The notes: generated from the sequence alone by a model not told the origin. Counted from the stretch's first letter, positions 25,501 to 33,393 are shown. The stretch is DNA of 60,757 nucleotides from Spirosoma sp. 48-14 (GCF_001898575.1 NZ_MKUD01000022.1:261214-321970), one strand, 5' to 3'. Made by a program: numbers and translations.

Positions 25501-25553
25501 ATCGGCTGGAAACCTGCCAATACTGTGACTTTAAAGGCATCTGTGGACGGTAG
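22548..25553 (+). CDS. AddB-type PD-(D/E)XK nuclease/helicase-like protein
   Basis: The 1001-aa protein matches the AddB/RexB group of Bacteroidota. The N-terminal half has a UvrD-like fold without a clear Walker A (starts VWVILPTRRAVSVFLDELA). The C-terminal nuclease has His750 in GSWLHMVLE, and Asp863 and Lys865 in DYKTGR. Cys718 plus C990-x2-C993-x5-C999 form the iron-sulfur staple that holds the nuclease domain. With an AddA partner it would process DNA double-strand ends for recombination. AddA is not next to it. It ends 226 bp before the CRISPR array, a proximity that may be chance. Confidence 0.9.
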   Translation: MTFLQQTAQRIFETHGPSLSDVWVILPTRRAVSVFLDELASLSDRPFLAPHALAVDDFITHAAGVQLIDSVSLLFELFEVFKVIDPQVEFEQFIGWASVLLADFDRIDQYLVDIQELFSYLTAAKALERWQVDHPSSAKPIVETPGTTRYFRLFENLHRAYTDLHNRLSEQRLAYRGMAYRLLAQHVDTLIRDNLAYERIYFVGFNALSRAEEQIIRVLVDAKKAELIWDADQYYVADWRQEAGEFLRRYRDNGWFFSKQNREDLAQLSNNLLNTDKAIRVVGVPNASMQAKVAGKLYSDWQASSVSGARAKTAIVLADETLLIPVLYALDDNVTDLNVTMGLSLRSSLLFTLIDTLFEMQRTVHEFRSKDDPDGRVAKYHHRHVVKLLNHPFVKQYERIKGLMWPGDVLESGEELPPEPLFQWMAKEIVQNQRVYLTENELRMLGQNDPLVQVLFARWPENEPMRAVQFLYELIERLRDVYRVSQDAIEIEYLYLFFTLLKQLEATLERQMADGRGQKGQPLSQATVTVRSFRTFLYELIRQTSIPFTSEGKSQLQIMGMLETRALDFDRVIILSVNEGILPQARRLNSLIPFDIAAELNLPTYREQEAVMAYHFYRLLQRASDIVLLHTTSTDAYGSSKGEPSRFIRQIEHELVPGSQGRIRLSYPTVRFGKAGSSTVADLTDLRVPKTAAIRKQLITLLTTRGLYPSYLNQFISCSMRFYFSRIVNIAEEDDIEEKMGAAEFGSWLHMVLERLDKEYRLKSRPIDEGIIKHLLEEEFAKSMKGRVIESGMNLLLYELAQKLMLDFQREQSKLTGLTVIATEQTLETYLDVPLEQGVSIRVRIAGKVDRIEQYAGQIRIVDYKTGRVDLADKTPPDLTEKLLNDGREEKMRQLWMYRYLALKNISQWGGLPRDKAKNDIFPTRGLPVEAGFYSFRDLNGGFKTNPVRFGANDDPNQYIADSEAILQQLIRQILDLSEPFRKTDRLETCQYCDFKGICGR

Positions 25554-25566
25554 AACAGCCGACTCA

Positions 25567-25707
25567 GTTGTCGTCGATCGGCTCAATTAGTTCTTTGACT
25601 TATAGGGAATTCAGGTTGTTATCAAGCGATTTTAGGGATAGTCATCTGATTATCAGTTAGTCGTCGATCGGCTAGCATTTTCATAGTATTGCCGATTGAC
25701 GACTAAC
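25567..25707. repeat. GTCGTCGATCGGC repeat, twice direct and once inverted
   Basis: A 17-base unit appears as GTTGTCGTCGATCGGCT (25567-25583), again as GTTAGTCGTCGATCGGC (25656-25672) and inverted as GCCGATTGACGACTAAC (25691-25707). The last two form a 17-bp stem with one mismatch and an 18-base loop. It lies in what would be the leader side of the CRISPR array, between it and the nuclease gene. Confidence 0.8.
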
Positions 25708-25778
25708 CTTCTCAAAATGAATTCTACAAAACAGCATCTATGCCCTAACGACGCGGTTTTTTATGTAAATTCCCCCGG
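25708..25778 (+). promoter_or_regulatory. Probable CRISPR leader-proximal region
   Basis: The A/T-rich 71 bp before the first repeat contain CTCAAAATGAATTC and a CGGTTTTTTATG stretch. The array's last repeat at the other end is degenerate, so this side is likely the leader and promoter end. No -7 box is convincing. Confidence 0.45.
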
Positions 25779-26072
25779 CTTTTAATCGTACCTGATTGGA
25801 ATTGAAATTGCCTAACTGAAACAGAATGCTTATTTCTACATTCTCTTTTAATCGTACCTGATTGGAATTGAAATTAAGTAGTCAGGGTGACCAAGGACAG
25901 GATTAAATAGCTTTTAATCGTACCTGATTGGAATTGAAATGTGTCGGGGTCAGTACGGGAAATGGTAGGGAAATTTCTTTTAATCGTACCTGATTGGAAT
26001 TGAAATTCTTCGACCTGGTTCATGCCCGTCGCCCCCAGGCCGCTTTTAATCGTACCTGATTGGAAGTGAAAT
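25779..26072 (+). CRISPR. CRISPR array, 5 repeats of 30 bp and 4 spacers of 36 bp
   Basis: Repeats are at 25779-25808, 25845-25874, 25911-25940, 25977-26006 and 26043-26072. The first four are identical. The fifth has one T-to-G change at 26066, typical of the leader-distal end. The repeat begins CTTTTAATCG and ends ATTGAAAT, the 5'-handle type found with I-B and III systems, so transcription left to right is likely. All four spacers are exactly 36 bp and unrelated to each other. No cas gene lies in the window. Period 66 is divisible by three and so gives a false frame on the complement. Confidence 0.97.
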
Positions 26073-26092
26073 GTTGTCAAGTAAATAACGGA

Positions 26093-26123
26093 CAGGCCGC
26101 ATCCATGGGTTGAATGCGGCCTG
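26093..26123. terminator. 10-bp hairpin between CRISPR array and acyl-CoA dehydrogenase
   Basis: CAGGCCGCAT (26093-26102) pairs with ATGCGGCCTG (26114-26123). It has no clear T run, so it may end the CRISPR transcript or the convergent dehydrogenase mRNA. Confidence 0.5.
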
Positions 26124-26154
26124 GCTGTGTACTAGGTAAAAAGAGAATGACAGT

Positions 26155-27984
26155 TTATAGGGCTAGTTCTTTTTCCGTGACTATTGTCAGTACTTCGGGG
26201 TCTTTCAACCGTACGGCTAGCCCTAACGTTTTAGGTACTTCATAGTGGAAAAAGTATTTCATCGTATGAATCTTTCCTTCATAAAAAGCTAGTTCGTCGC
26301 CTTCAGGATTTTGGGTTAGTAAGGCCTGTTTGGCCACGATAGCCTGTTTGAGCCACTGCCAGGCCACCACCACAATCCCAAAGAACTCAAGGAACAAAGT
26401 GGCATCCGACAAATACCGCTCAATGTTCCCCTGCTGGGCATAGGGCAGCAGGCTGGTTAATACCTCCTGGGTGCGTTTTAACTCAGTTGTCAGGCTGTCA
26501 GCGTAGGGTTTCAGGTCATCGTAGGTGCTGGCGGTACTGATCGTTTTGCTGATTTCGGCAAATAGCAACTGGGGGGCTTTCCCGCCTTTCATCGTCATTT
26601 TGCGGCCGAGCAGGTCCTGCGCCTGAATACCTGTGGTTCCTTCATAGATAGGCGTAATACGAATGTCGCGGTAAAGCTGCTCTACCGGAAAATCTTCGGT
26701 ATAGCCGTAACCGCCAAAGGTTTGCAGGCTCTGGCTGACCGACTGAACACCCATTTCGGAGGGATACGATTTGGCAACGGGCATGAGCAGATCGAGCAGC
26801 AGAAACGTGTTCTCTTTCTCTTCGCCTTCCGTTACTTCATGGAGATCGTATAAGCGAGCGGCTTCGAGCAGTAACGACAGCGACCCTTCGGTAACGGCCT
26901 TCTGAAATAACAGCATCCGGCGCACATCAGGGTGATTGATGATGGCTGTCTGGGGGGCGTCCAGGTGATTCTTCTCGTTCAGACGACGACTTTGCGGACG
27001 CTCTTTCGCGTATTGGAGGGCTGCATGGTAGGCCGCTGTGGCTATGGCAGTTGCCGTCATTCCGACGCCAATACGGGCTTCATTCATCATCTGGAACATA
27101 TAAGACAACCCCTGGTTAGGCTGTCCGACCAGATAACCTATGGTGTCGTCGTTCGATCCCATCGTCAGGTGCATGGCCGGAACCCCTTTCTGCCCCATCT
27201 TGTGGTATACCCCGGTTGAGGTAACATCATTGTCGACAAAGTTGCCCTGTTCGTCTTTGCGGTATTTGGGAACAACAAACAGAGAAATGCCTTTTGTGCC
27301 TTTGGGTGCTCCATCGATTCGGGCCAGCATCAGGTGAATAATGTTTTCGGTGGCATCGTGGTCGCCAGCCGATATAAACACCTTCTGTCCCTTGATTTTA
27401 TAGGCTCCTGCATGACCTGCCTTTGAGTCATCAACCGATAAGGGAGTTGCTGTTGTGATCACATCCGACAGCGACGACCCGGCCTGTGGTTCTGTAAGGG
27501 CCATAGTTCCCTGCCAGGTGCCCGAAAGCAGATTAGGTACGTAGGCCTCAATCAACTCGGGCGATCCAAATGACGTGATCAGGTGAGCCGAGCCGGATGT
27601 AAGGCCGGTATACATCATGCCATTGTTGGCGGCCATTATAATAAAGCCGACGCACGAACTGATCATTTCGGGAAGTTGCTGACCACCGTGCTCGAAGGAG
27701 AAACCAGCGCCAATCAGACCCGCTTCACCCATCGCTTTGAGGTACTCCTTGATTTGCGGATGCACCCGTACCTTACCGTCTTTAAGTTCAGGCTGATTTT
27801 TATCGACTTCTTTCAGGTAGGGGTGCATCAGTGTATCGGCAATGTATGTGGCCGAATCCAGAACCAGGTTAAACGTTTCCCGATCGTGGGCACTGAAATA
27901 ATCGTATTTGGTTAGTTCATCTGCTTTAAATACGTCATAGAGCAGAAATTGCAGATTGCGCTTACTAAAATAAGTAGTTGCCAT
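26155..27984 (-). CDS. Acyl-CoA dehydrogenase with C-terminal AcdB-type extension
   Basis: The 609-aa protein starts at ATG 27982-27984 (MATTYFSKRNLQFLLYDVF). A 21-residue longer start has no supporting features. It has the acyl-CoA dehydrogenase N-terminal and middle domains (TEPQAGSSLSDV, KGQKVFISAGDH) and the catalytic Glu in ITPIYEGTTGIQAQDLLGR. A long C-terminal helical domain of about 130 residues is typical of the large acyl-CoA dehydrogenases of Bacteroidota. It removes two hydrogens from the alpha-beta bond of acyl-CoA, passing electrons to ETF. Length 600 fits that subfamily. The chain length is not visible from sequence. Confidence 0.94.
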   Translation of the reverse strand: MATTYFSKRNLQFLLYDVFKADELTKYDYFSAHDRETFNLVLDSATYIADTLMHPYLKEVDKNQPELKDGKVRVHPQIKEYLKAMGEAGLIGAGFSFEHGGQQLPEMISSCVGFIIMAANNGMMYTGLTSGSAHLITSFGSPELIEAYVPNLLSGTWQGTMALTEPQAGSSLSDVITTATPLSVDDSKAGHAGAYKIKGQKVFISAGDHDATENIIHLMLARIDGAPKGTKGISLFVVPKYRKDEQGNFVDNDVTSTGVYHKMGQKGVPAMHLTMGSNDDTIGYLVGQPNQGLSYMFQMMNEARIGVGMTATAIATAAYHAALQYAKERPQSRRLNEKNHLDAPQTAIINHPDVRRMLLFQKAVTEGSLSLLLEAARLYDLHEVTEGEEKENTFLLLDLLMPVAKSYPSEMGVQSVSQSLQTFGGYGYTEDFPVEQLYRDIRITPIYEGTTGIQAQDLLGRKMTMKGGKAPQLLFAEISKTISTASTYDDLKPYADSLTTELKRTQEVLTSLLPYAQQGNIERYLSDATLFLEFFGIVVVAWQWLKQAIVAKQALLTQNPEGDELAFYEGKIHTMKYFFHYEVPKTLGLAVRLKDPEVLTIVTEKELAL

Positions 27985-28137
27985 ATTGGGCCTTCGGATT
28001 AGGCCAATTGTATGATAATTGGCTATTGACAGGGATAAAAATACCATCTTTTGGCCTACATTTTGTACTGATGTCGAAAAACTATCATTTACTTTAGGCT
28101 GTTATAAAAGACAGTTAAATAACTTAATAGGTTAACC

Positions 28138-28668
28138 ATGAAAAAACTAATTGCAGTAGTTGCGCTCTTACTGACTGTGGTAACAGTGGCTCGTGTTCAG
28201 GCCCAGGCACCAGCGAGTCCGAAAATGACTGCCGAAAGCCCTGATAAGAGTATTAAGGTTGTGTATGGTCAGCCATCCAAAAAAGGTCGTGTTATTTTTG
28301 GTCCTGAAGGGTCCAGCAGCCTGGAGAAGTATGGGAAGGTGTGGCGTACCGGAGCCAATGAAGCTACGGAAGTTACGTTCAGAAATGATGTGATGTTTGG
28401 GGGTAAAATGGTTAAGGCCGGTACCTACACATTGTTTACGATTCCGGGTGAGAAAGAATGGAGTGTCATTTTAAATAGCCAGCTTAATCAGTGGGGGGCC
28501 TATGATTACGAAAAAATTAAAGCCAGTGATGTGGCGATGATTAAAGTGCCGGTTTCGATGAATAAAACACCAATCGAAAAACTAACCATCACCCCCGCGA
28601 ACTCCAGCATTGCCATTGCCTGGGACAATATGACTATTTCAGTGCCTGTTATGAAACATGGTTCATGA
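28138..28668 (+). CDS. DUF2911 domain protein
   Basis: The 176-aa signal-peptide protein (cleavage after RVQAQ) consists of one DUF2911 domain: VVYGQPSKKGR, GKVWRTGANEATEVTF, GGKMVKAGTYTLFTIPGE, KEWSVILNSQLNQWG and a terminal WDNMTISVPV strand. The domain is shared with the gene at 9145, which carries extra TPR-like helices. The fold is beta-sandwich-like and the role unknown. A clear terminator follows at 28713. Confidence 0.9.
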   Translation: MKKLIAVVALLLTVVTVARVQAQAPASPKMTAESPDKSIKVVYGQPSKKGRVIFGPEGSSSLEKYGKVWRTGANEATEVTFRNDVMFGGKMVKAGTYTLFTIPGEKEWSVILNSQLNQWGAYDYEKIKASDVAMIKVPVSMNKTPIEKLTITPANSSIAIAWDNMTISVPVMKHGS

Positions 28669-28712
28669 ACGGATAACTTTTTAGCGATTAAAAAGCTTCT
28701 TTTTAGTGGCAC

Positions 28713-28740
28713 AAACCCAGTCCTGAAGGCTGGGTTTTTT
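28713..28740 (+). terminator. Rho-independent terminator
   Basis: AAACCCAG (28713-28720) and CTGGGTTT (28730-28737) form the stem, followed by a T run. It ends the DUF2911 gene. Confidence 0.85.
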
Positions 28741-28989
28741 GTTGGTTAAAGGGTAGAAAGTTACGCAAACGACTTTAGTAGTTAAAGCGATGCGAATACC
28801 TGATTTTTGCTCGTATTTAGCTGTATGTGGCTTGTTTATGAACCGTTTTTGTTCGAAAACGTGATGAAACGGAACGTGTATTTGTACGTTTAGTAATTTT
28901 AATCGCTTTTTATAAAAAAAAGAGTTGTAAGTGATTAACAAACAAATGTTTATCGCGTTATTTGCGATACCATCTAACCGATATCCCGT
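28741..28989. other. AT-rich gap upstream of the 291-aa gene
   Basis: No RNA gene or extra frame is supported here. A TTG at 28924 and a TTATTTGC near 28958 could form a weak promoter for the following gene. Confidence 0.35.
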
Positions 28990-29865
28990 ATGATAAAATA
29001 CTACTTACTGTATGTACTGCTCGGCTTGGCCGTACTGCCTGTCTGTGGTCAGGGGGTGACGGACTATTACCAGCTGCCTGAAAATGGGCAACAATACAAA
29101 CGATTACTGAGCCGTTATGGTGGGCCGCAGGTACGCGACCGCTGGTATGTATCCCTCGAAAGCTTCGTTCGAACCGATCGGGCTCAGCTCGATAATTCGT
29201 TAAACGGACTTATTCAGAGTGACCCGGTTGGTAAAGCAAGCTGGGGCGTTTTACTCGGATGGGCTTATCGTGAACGATGGATAGTAGAGGGCGGATACTC
29301 CCGTATGCCCATTCATACCCAAATGTCGATTAGCAACACAACACCTACTGTTTCGTTCCGGTATTCAAATGATCAGAATGCGTTTGTACTACGAGGTAAA
29401 CGCTTGCTTCTCTCGACCAGCAAACCCTGGCTTCGATCGGGATTCTGGGTTAGTGGAGGTATGTGGGTAGTTCCCAATACCACGCAACAGGAAGGCGTTG
29501 TATCCATAACCGGTAAGCGGTATTCAGGCCGTTGGGAAGCGCCTGAAATGTTTCAACTGACTACCCAGACGACGACAAACGCTCAGACCGCAACACTGGC
29601 TGAACTTGGTGCTGAATACAATGTTCGGCTGTCTAATGCCCTGGATTTAGGCGTATCCGTTCGCAAGCTATGGGGCCTCGCCAATTCAGTGACAACAGAT
29701 ATAACGTATACCGCTAATCGTTCAGCAGCTCAGCAGGCTCAATTGCAGGGCGCAGGTTCAGGTATGAGCTATGGTGTCACACTCCGATACAATTTTGCCG
29801 TGCGACGTGCACTATCAAATGTGTTGGAAGTACAAGGGAAATCGAGAACCAGCAGAATCCGTTAA
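28990..29865 (+). CDS. Outer-membrane beta-barrel-like protein of unknown function
   Basis: The 291-aa protein has a signal peptide (MIKYYLLYVLLGLAVLPVCG). The body alternates hydrophobic and polar residues with many aromatics (WGVLLGWAYRERWIVEGGYS, VSVRKLWGLANSV, YGVTLRYNF), as in small Bacteroidota outer-membrane barrels. A basic tail (KSRTSRIR) follows the last strand, which is unusual because most barrels end in an aromatic residue. It is ended by a hairpin with T run at 29894. Confidence 0.72.
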   Translation: MIKYYLLYVLLGLAVLPVCGQGVTDYYQLPENGQQYKRLLSRYGGPQVRDRWYVSLESFVRTDRAQLDNSLNGLIQSDPVGKASWGVLLGWAYRERWIVEGGYSRMPIHTQMSISNTTPTVSFRYSNDQNAFVLRGKRLLLSTSKPWLRSGFWVSGGMWVVPNTTQQEGVVSITGKRYSGRWEAPEMFQLTTQTTTNAQTATLAELGAEYNVRLSNALDLGVSVRKLWGLANSVTTDITYTANRSAAQQAQLQGAGSGMSYGVTLRYNFAVRRALSNVLEVQGKSRTSRIR

Positions 29866-29893
29866 GCGATTGACGAACGAAATAGAAGAGAGT

Positions 29894-29920
29894 AGGCGGC
29901 TAGTAAAGCCGCCTTTTTTA
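29894..29920 (+). terminator. Rho-independent terminator
   Basis: The 7-bp GC stem AGGCGGC (29894-29900) / GCCGCCT (29908-29914) is followed by a T run. It lies between the barrel gene and the esterase gene. Confidence 0.85.
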
Positions 29921-29954
29921 TGGATTCTGATTCATTTTCTTAACCTTTACCAAC

Positions 29955-31910
29955 ATGAAACGTTTCGCTTTGTGGTTCTGCCTTGCGAATAGTCTTATCA
30001 GTCAGATCTCCTTTGCTGATGTCCGTTTACCAAATGTATTTGGCTCGCATATGGTGCTCCAGCGCCGAAAGCCCATACCCATCTGGGGCTGGGCGGACCC
30101 CTCCGAAAAAGTCACCCTGACGTTCAACGGGCAGACAAAAACGGGTAAGGCAGACAAAGAGGGTAAGTGGAATCTTACGCTTGATCCAATGGAGGCTGGT
30201 GGGCCTTACCAACTGGTTGTAAAGGGAAAGAAAAATACGGTTTCCTACGATGATGTGCTGCTGGGTGAAGTGTGGGTATGTTCGGGGCAGTCGAATATGG
30301 AATGGCCCCTGCGCGCTGCTGCCAATGCAAAGACCGAAATCCCCCTAGCCAACTATCCGAGCATTCGCCAACTGCTGGTCAAAAAAGATATTAGCTTGAC
30401 GCCTAAAGATAATATCGAAGGGAGTTGGGATGTCTGCACACCTGAAAATGCCCCCAATTTTACAGCCGTCGGCTATTTTTTTGCCAAACACCTTCAAAAA
30501 GAACTGAACGTACCCATCGGTCTGATTAATACATCCTGGGGTGGTACGCATTCCGAAACCTGGACCAGTCGGGAAGCCCTTACTCAGAATGATGACTTAC
30601 GGCTAGTCGCCAGCAAGTTACCTGCTACCTATGAAGATGTGATCCGAAGTGGCTCCGAACGGACCCAGAAACTCGTAGCCTCACAGCAAGGAGGCTTACC
30701 TACAGTTGCTGAAATTCGAACCTGGCCCGATCCCGCTTTGAATACGTCGCAATGGAAATGGATGAATGTACTGGGCGACTGGGAGTGGAAAGGCTTGCCT
30801 ACACTGGATGGCGTTGTCTGGTTTCGTCGGGAGGTTATGATTCCCGAAGGGAGCAACCTGAAACGAATGACGCTCCAGTTTGGTCCCATCGATGATCAGG
30901 ATTCGACGTATGTGAATGGTCAATTCGTTGGAACAGGTAAAGGTTCGTCGCCTAGGTCGTATCCCGTACCAGATGGATTGTTGAAACCCGGTCGAAATGT
31001 GATTGCTGTTCGCGTACAGGATACGGGTGGAGCTGGCGGTTTGATGGGAGAAGCTGAACAGCTTCGACTATCGGGCGAATCGGTGTCGATTCCGCTGGCC
31101 GGAAGCTGGCAGTACCGGATTGCCTCGGTGAGTGAATCATCCTATAAACCAGGTCCTAATACCTATGCGACGCAGTTGTTCAATGCCATGCTGAAGCCAT
31201 TGATTCCTTACGCTATTGCTGGAACGATCTGGTATCAGGGGGAGTCGAACGCAGGGCGGGCCTATCAATATCGGAAATCGTTCCCACTGATGATTCAGGA
31301 CTGGCGGAAGCATTGGGGCTATGATTTTCCGTTTCTGTTTGTACAGTTAGCCAGCTTTAACGCGTCGAATGGGGATAGCCGGAAAGGAAGTACCTGGGCT
31401 GAACTCCGCGAAGCACAGACCATGACGCTCCAGTTGCCTAATACAGGTATGGCCGTGACGGCCGATATTGGTGAACGCTCCGATATTCACCCGAAAAATA
31501 AGGAAGATGTAGGCAATCGATTAGCAGCCGAAGCCATGCGAATTGCCTATCAAAAGCCAGGTGTAAGTGCGGGGCCTATGTTCGATAAACTTACGGTGAA
31601 TGGGAATACAGCTACAATAAGTTTTCAGAATGTAGGCTCCGGACTATTGGTAAAAGATAAATACGGCTATCTGAAAGGCTTTGAAATAGCGGGTGCCGAT
31701 CAGAAATTCTATTTTGCAAAAGCCGAAATTCAGGGTAGTACCGTGGTTGTACACACCGATTCGGTTACGACGCCCGTAGCTGTCCGGTATGGCTGGGCCG
31801 ACGACAACGGTGATGTGAACCTGTATAATCGGGAAGGTTTTCCGGCAGTGCCTTTTCGGACTGATACCTGGAAAGGAATTACCGAAGCCGCTAAATTTGG
31901 CGAACAGTAA
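29955..31910 (+). CDS. Sialate O-acetylesterase (SGNH/SASA family)
   Basis: The 651-aa secreted protein has a signal peptide ending SQISFADVR. An N-terminal beta domain (about 25-95) precedes an SGNH esterase. The nucleophile Ser is in VCSGQSNMEWPL, the oxyanion block in WGGTHSETW and WYQGESNAGRAYQYR, and the Asp-His pair in DIHPKNKEDVGNRLA. A jelly-roll, galactose-binding-like insert occupies about 280-380 (WFRREVMIPEG, GRNVIAVRVQDTGG). This architecture removes O-acetyl groups from sialic acid or from plant polysaccharides such as xylan. No polysaccharide-utilisation locus surrounds it. The enzyme class is firm. Confidence 0.94.
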   Translation: MKRFALWFCLANSLISQISFADVRLPNVFGSHMVLQRRKPIPIWGWADPSEKVTLTFNGQTKTGKADKEGKWNLTLDPMEAGGPYQLVVKGKKNTVSYDDVLLGEVWVCSGQSNMEWPLRAAANAKTEIPLANYPSIRQLLVKKDISLTPKDNIEGSWDVCTPENAPNFTAVGYFFAKHLQKELNVPIGLINTSWGGTHSETWTSREALTQNDDLRLVASKLPATYEDVIRSGSERTQKLVASQQGGLPTVAEIRTWPDPALNTSQWKWMNVLGDWEWKGLPTLDGVVWFRREVMIPEGSNLKRMTLQFGPIDDQDSTYVNGQFVGTGKGSSPRSYPVPDGLLKPGRNVIAVRVQDTGGAGGLMGEAEQLRLSGESVSIPLAGSWQYRIASVSESSYKPGPNTYATQLFNAMLKPLIPYAIAGTIWYQGESNAGRAYQYRKSFPLMIQDWRKHWGYDFPFLFVQLASFNASNGDSRKGSTWAELREAQTMTLQLPNTGMAVTADIGERSDIHPKNKEDVGNRLAAEAMRIAYQKPGVSAGPMFDKLTVNGNTATISFQNVGSGLLVKDKYGYLKGFEIAGADQKFYFAKAEIQGSTVVVHTDSVTTPVAVRYGWADDNGDVNLYNREGFPAVPFRTDTWKGITEAAKFGEQ

Positions 31911-32029
31911 ACAGAACCGTATCTATCTGGTAGCTGATTATTGGCTTACATGCTTTTCTGCTAAAAGCGATTAGGGTGAGGGCAGATTTGAGAATTTACC
32001 CTCACTAACTTAACTATCTTCTAAAAGTT

Positions 32030-32743
32030 ATGAGTCGTTCTGTATATTGGATAATAATGGGTTTCTTGCTGCCTATGGCTACGCAAGTTGTAGCGCAGGT
32101 TGAGTATGGATACAGCCGTACCATTCGAATTTATGCGCCGAATTTCAAGCCTTATGATGATGTAGAGGGTTCGCCGTTTGTACCGAGCGATAGTGTTCAG
32201 AATGGTTGGCTGGTATATGGCCGGAAACAGGTACCCGCTCGGTTACGATACAACAGCTACTCGGGCGAAGTTGAGTATGTGGAAGGTGGCAAAGTACTTA
32301 CCCCAGTCAATTCGGTAGCTGAGTTTGAGATCATTACTGTCGACACACTCCGGTTTCGAAAAGGCTTTCCGGCCGTAGAAACCTGGTCACCGATCGATTT
32401 TTACCAGGTTGTATACGACGGGCGACACACAAAACTGCTCAAACGGATTGTATCGGTTATCAAAAGCAATACCGAAACGATGTCCGATGATTTTGGCAAG
32501 AAGCGATTCGAACAGCGCGAAGGCTATTTTATCTGGGCATCAACGGCAAAACCATCGACAGATGCGTATGTTGAAAAACTGTCGGAGGGTGAAATGAAAT
32601 TGATTATTCTGAACAAAAAGGCATTGCTAAGTGCATTGCCGCAAAAGGCCGATCAGATAAACGCGTACCTGACTGAGCAAAAAATAAAACTCAAATCCTG
32701 GAAAGAAGTTGCCAACGTATTGAAATACCTGGACACGCTGTGA
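32030..32743 (+). CDS. Secreted protein of unknown function
   Basis: The 237-aa protein has a signal peptide ending ATQVVAQ. The mature part starts with mixed beta strands (YGYSRTIRIYAPNFKPYDDV, GWLVYGRKQVPARLRYNSYS). After DFYQVVYDGRHTKLLKRIVS it becomes helical and Lys-rich to the end (KIKLKSWKEVANVLKYLDTL). The pattern matches small Bacteroidota secreted proteins, but no family name is recognised. Confidence 0.78.
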   Translation: MSRSVYWIIMGFLLPMATQVVAQVEYGYSRTIRIYAPNFKPYDDVEGSPFVPSDSVQNGWLVYGRKQVPARLRYNSYSGEVEYVEGGKVLTPVNSVAEFEIITVDTLRFRKGFPAVETWSPIDFYQVVYDGRHTKLLKRIVSVIKSNTETMSDDFGKKRFEQREGYFIWASTAKPSTDAYVEKLSEGEMKLIILNKKALLSALPQKADQINAYLTEQKIKLKSWKEVANVLKYLDTL

Positions 32744-32769
32744 TTCCGGTCAAAATCTGGCTGATTTTG

Positions 32770-32894
32770 GGATTAACACGATTTTGTTTTAACAGGTGAA
32801 CGCTGTCGATAGAGTGCTGATTATCAAGTATTATAGTAAATCATAGCAATCATAAAAATCTGCGTTCTATCATCAGACAAAATCGTGTTAATCC
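32770..32894. repeat. 18-bp perfect inverted repeat with decayed inner stem
   Basis: GGATTAACACGATTTTGT (32770-32787) pairs perfectly with its complement at 32877-32894 over an 89-base loop. The loop itself contains ATCATAG words and GCGTTCTAT, which match words in the hairpin at 11817. It lies between convergent genes, just past the 237-aa protein and before the GroES-like gene. Confidence 0.85.
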
Positions 32895-32905
32895 TCAGAC
32901 ATGGA

Positions 32906-33280
32906 TTACAGCTCCTCCAGGCGCTCCAGCATCAGAATGGATGATTGAGGTACGATGATATACTGCTCTCCTTCGTATTGTACGTCGATGGCGTTCCGTT
33001 GCAGATAAATCGCCAGATCGCCTTCCTGCGCCTGAAGGGGCATATATTTTACTTTTTCTTCTGTTTCTTTCCAGGGCTCATCTTCAGTGGATACAGGAAT
33101 CGGATAGCCTGGACCTACTTTTATGACATAGCCAGCCTGCACCTGTTCTTTTTCCTGAACTGTAGGGGGCAAGTAAAGGCCGCTACTCGTACGGTCGGTA
33201 GGATCTTTAGGTTTTATCAGCACTCTGTCGCCTACAACAAGAAGGCGTTTTAATTTATTATCGGCAGTGATACCAAGCAT
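32906..33280 (-). CDS. GroES-like co-chaperonin family protein, orphan, with insertion
   Basis: The 124-aa protein has the GroES fold pattern: LLVVGDRVLIKPKDPTDRTS, the mobile-loop equivalent SSGLYLPPTVQEKEQ, the GYVIKVGPGYP turn and the last strands EGEQYIIVPQSSILMLERL. It is longer than the usual 95 aa because of an extra loop of about 25 residues between GPG and the next strand (PVSTEDEPWKETEEKVKY). No groEL lies beside it, and most Bacteroidota have a separate groES-groEL operon. A second, specialised co-chaperonin is the best reading. Some doubt remains as to GroEL binding because the IVL tripeptide is LYL. Confidence 0.87.
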   Translation of the reverse strand: MLGITADNKLKRLLVVGDRVLIKPKDPTDRTSSGLYLPPTVQEKEQVQAGYVIKVGPGYPIPVSTEDEPWKETEEKVKYMPLQAQEGDLAIYLQRNAIDVQYEGEQYIIVPQSSILMLERLEEL

Positions 33281-33393
33281 ACGTTTTAGTCAATAGTAGT
33301 CAGTGAATATCGGTTTCCGGATGTTGGTTGTGGAAGGCAAAAATCGGGCAAGTTGTGTAAATGCGTCAAAATGTCAGCCTGTTTTGCGATTCA

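Noticed and set aside
25874..26080. A 68-codon minus-strand frame with repeated FQFQSGTIK peptides
   Set aside because: It is the translation of the CRISPR repeats; the 66-bp period is a multiple of three, so each repeat gives the same peptide.
25553..26155. A hidden cas gene near the array
   Set aside because: All frames of useful length in the gap are repeat translations; no cas motif is found on either side in the window.
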